From positions 1-64,000 of the forward strand of contig NZ_JAJUWU010000028.1 of assembly GCF_021390325.1 (NCBI RefSeq): DNA of 64,000 nt, read 5' to 3'. How positions within the stretch are numbered: position 1 is the first letter of the stretch; every line of letters starts with the position of its first letter. Positions 63,900 to 64,000 of this stretch are shown here, one piece after another. Below the pieces are notes generated by a model, which was not told the DNA's origin, made no database searches, and saw nothing but the letters and a program-made list of their open reading frames with translations. The stretch comes from Jiella avicenniae. Its GTDB lineage: Bacteria > Pseudomonadota > Alphaproteobacteria > Rhizobiales > Rhizobiaceae. A program made the position numbers and the translations under genes.

Positions 63900-64000
63900 G
63901 GAATTCCCCCACCAGCCTAAAAACAGGAAGTTTCGGCGGCAATCATCTTCAGTATCCGCAGATCCACGGTCGATGCACCGCGCCCCCGCAGACTTTTTTC

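Overview
The window is high-GC DNA from an alphaproteobacterium, most likely of the order Hyphomicrobiales (Rhizobiales). The evidence is gene order and family type: rpoZ-rsh-DUF2062-lepB-rnc-era-recO, dapA-smpB, kdsB and pheA next to a membrane-anchored cytochrome c, the yejA-yejA-yejB-yejE-yejF peptide importer, an arsR-aqpS-arsC-arsH arsenic operon of the Sinorhizobium type, and palindromic dispersed repeats typical of this order. I cannot name the genus. No rRNA, tRNA, CRISPR array or intact mobile element was found.

Layout. 1-3.8 kb is an accessory patch: the last codons of an IS630-type transposase, then a type IIG restriction-modification gene split by a one-base frameshift in a short A tract. 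3.8-6.1 kb is an arsenic resistance operon that exports arsenite through an aquaglyceroporin. 6.2-11.7 kb holds a methyltransferase, a pseudouridine synthase, a GreA/B-type factor, panB-panC and an MFS transporter. 11.8-12.4 kb is a higBA toxin-antitoxin pair. 12.4-19.4 kb is the minus-strand block recO, era, rnc, lepB, DUF2062, rsh, rpoZ. 19.8-21.9 kb carries an NYN-domain gene, a family 5 uracil-DNA glycosylase and a Phd/VapC-type pair with a perfect palindromic operator. 21.9-31.1 kb has a metallophosphoesterase, a DUF2252 protein, an AT-rich orphan membrane protein, smpB, dapA, a soluble lytic transglycosylase, pheA and kdsB.

31.3-43.3 kb has a two-heme-domain cytochrome c and then the yej importer with two binding proteins (one Sec, one Tat type), interrupted between yejE and yejF by an antitoxin/PIN pair and continuing into a Nudix hydrolase and ghrA. 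43.3-52.3 kb holds a tiny acidic protein, an OhrR-like regulator, typA, a small exported protein, phoD, an exported unknown, priA and a DUF2218 gene. 52.5-57.8 kb holds a small transaldolase, a Na+/H+ antiporter, a Dps protein, an SDR enzyme, an exported MsrA and a GlcG/HbpS-type protein. 57.9-62.5 kb is a three-gene minus-strand cluster of exported proteins (ClpP/SppA-fold protease-like protein, a large unknown, an OmpA-domain protein), the best candidate here for an undescribed system. 62.8-63.9 kb is a lower-GC family 61 glycosyltransferase.

Three toxin-antitoxin pairs, several dispersed palindromes and a few low-GC genes lie between conserved housekeeping blocks, so this looks like a chromosomal segment with small acquired insertions rather than one genomic island.
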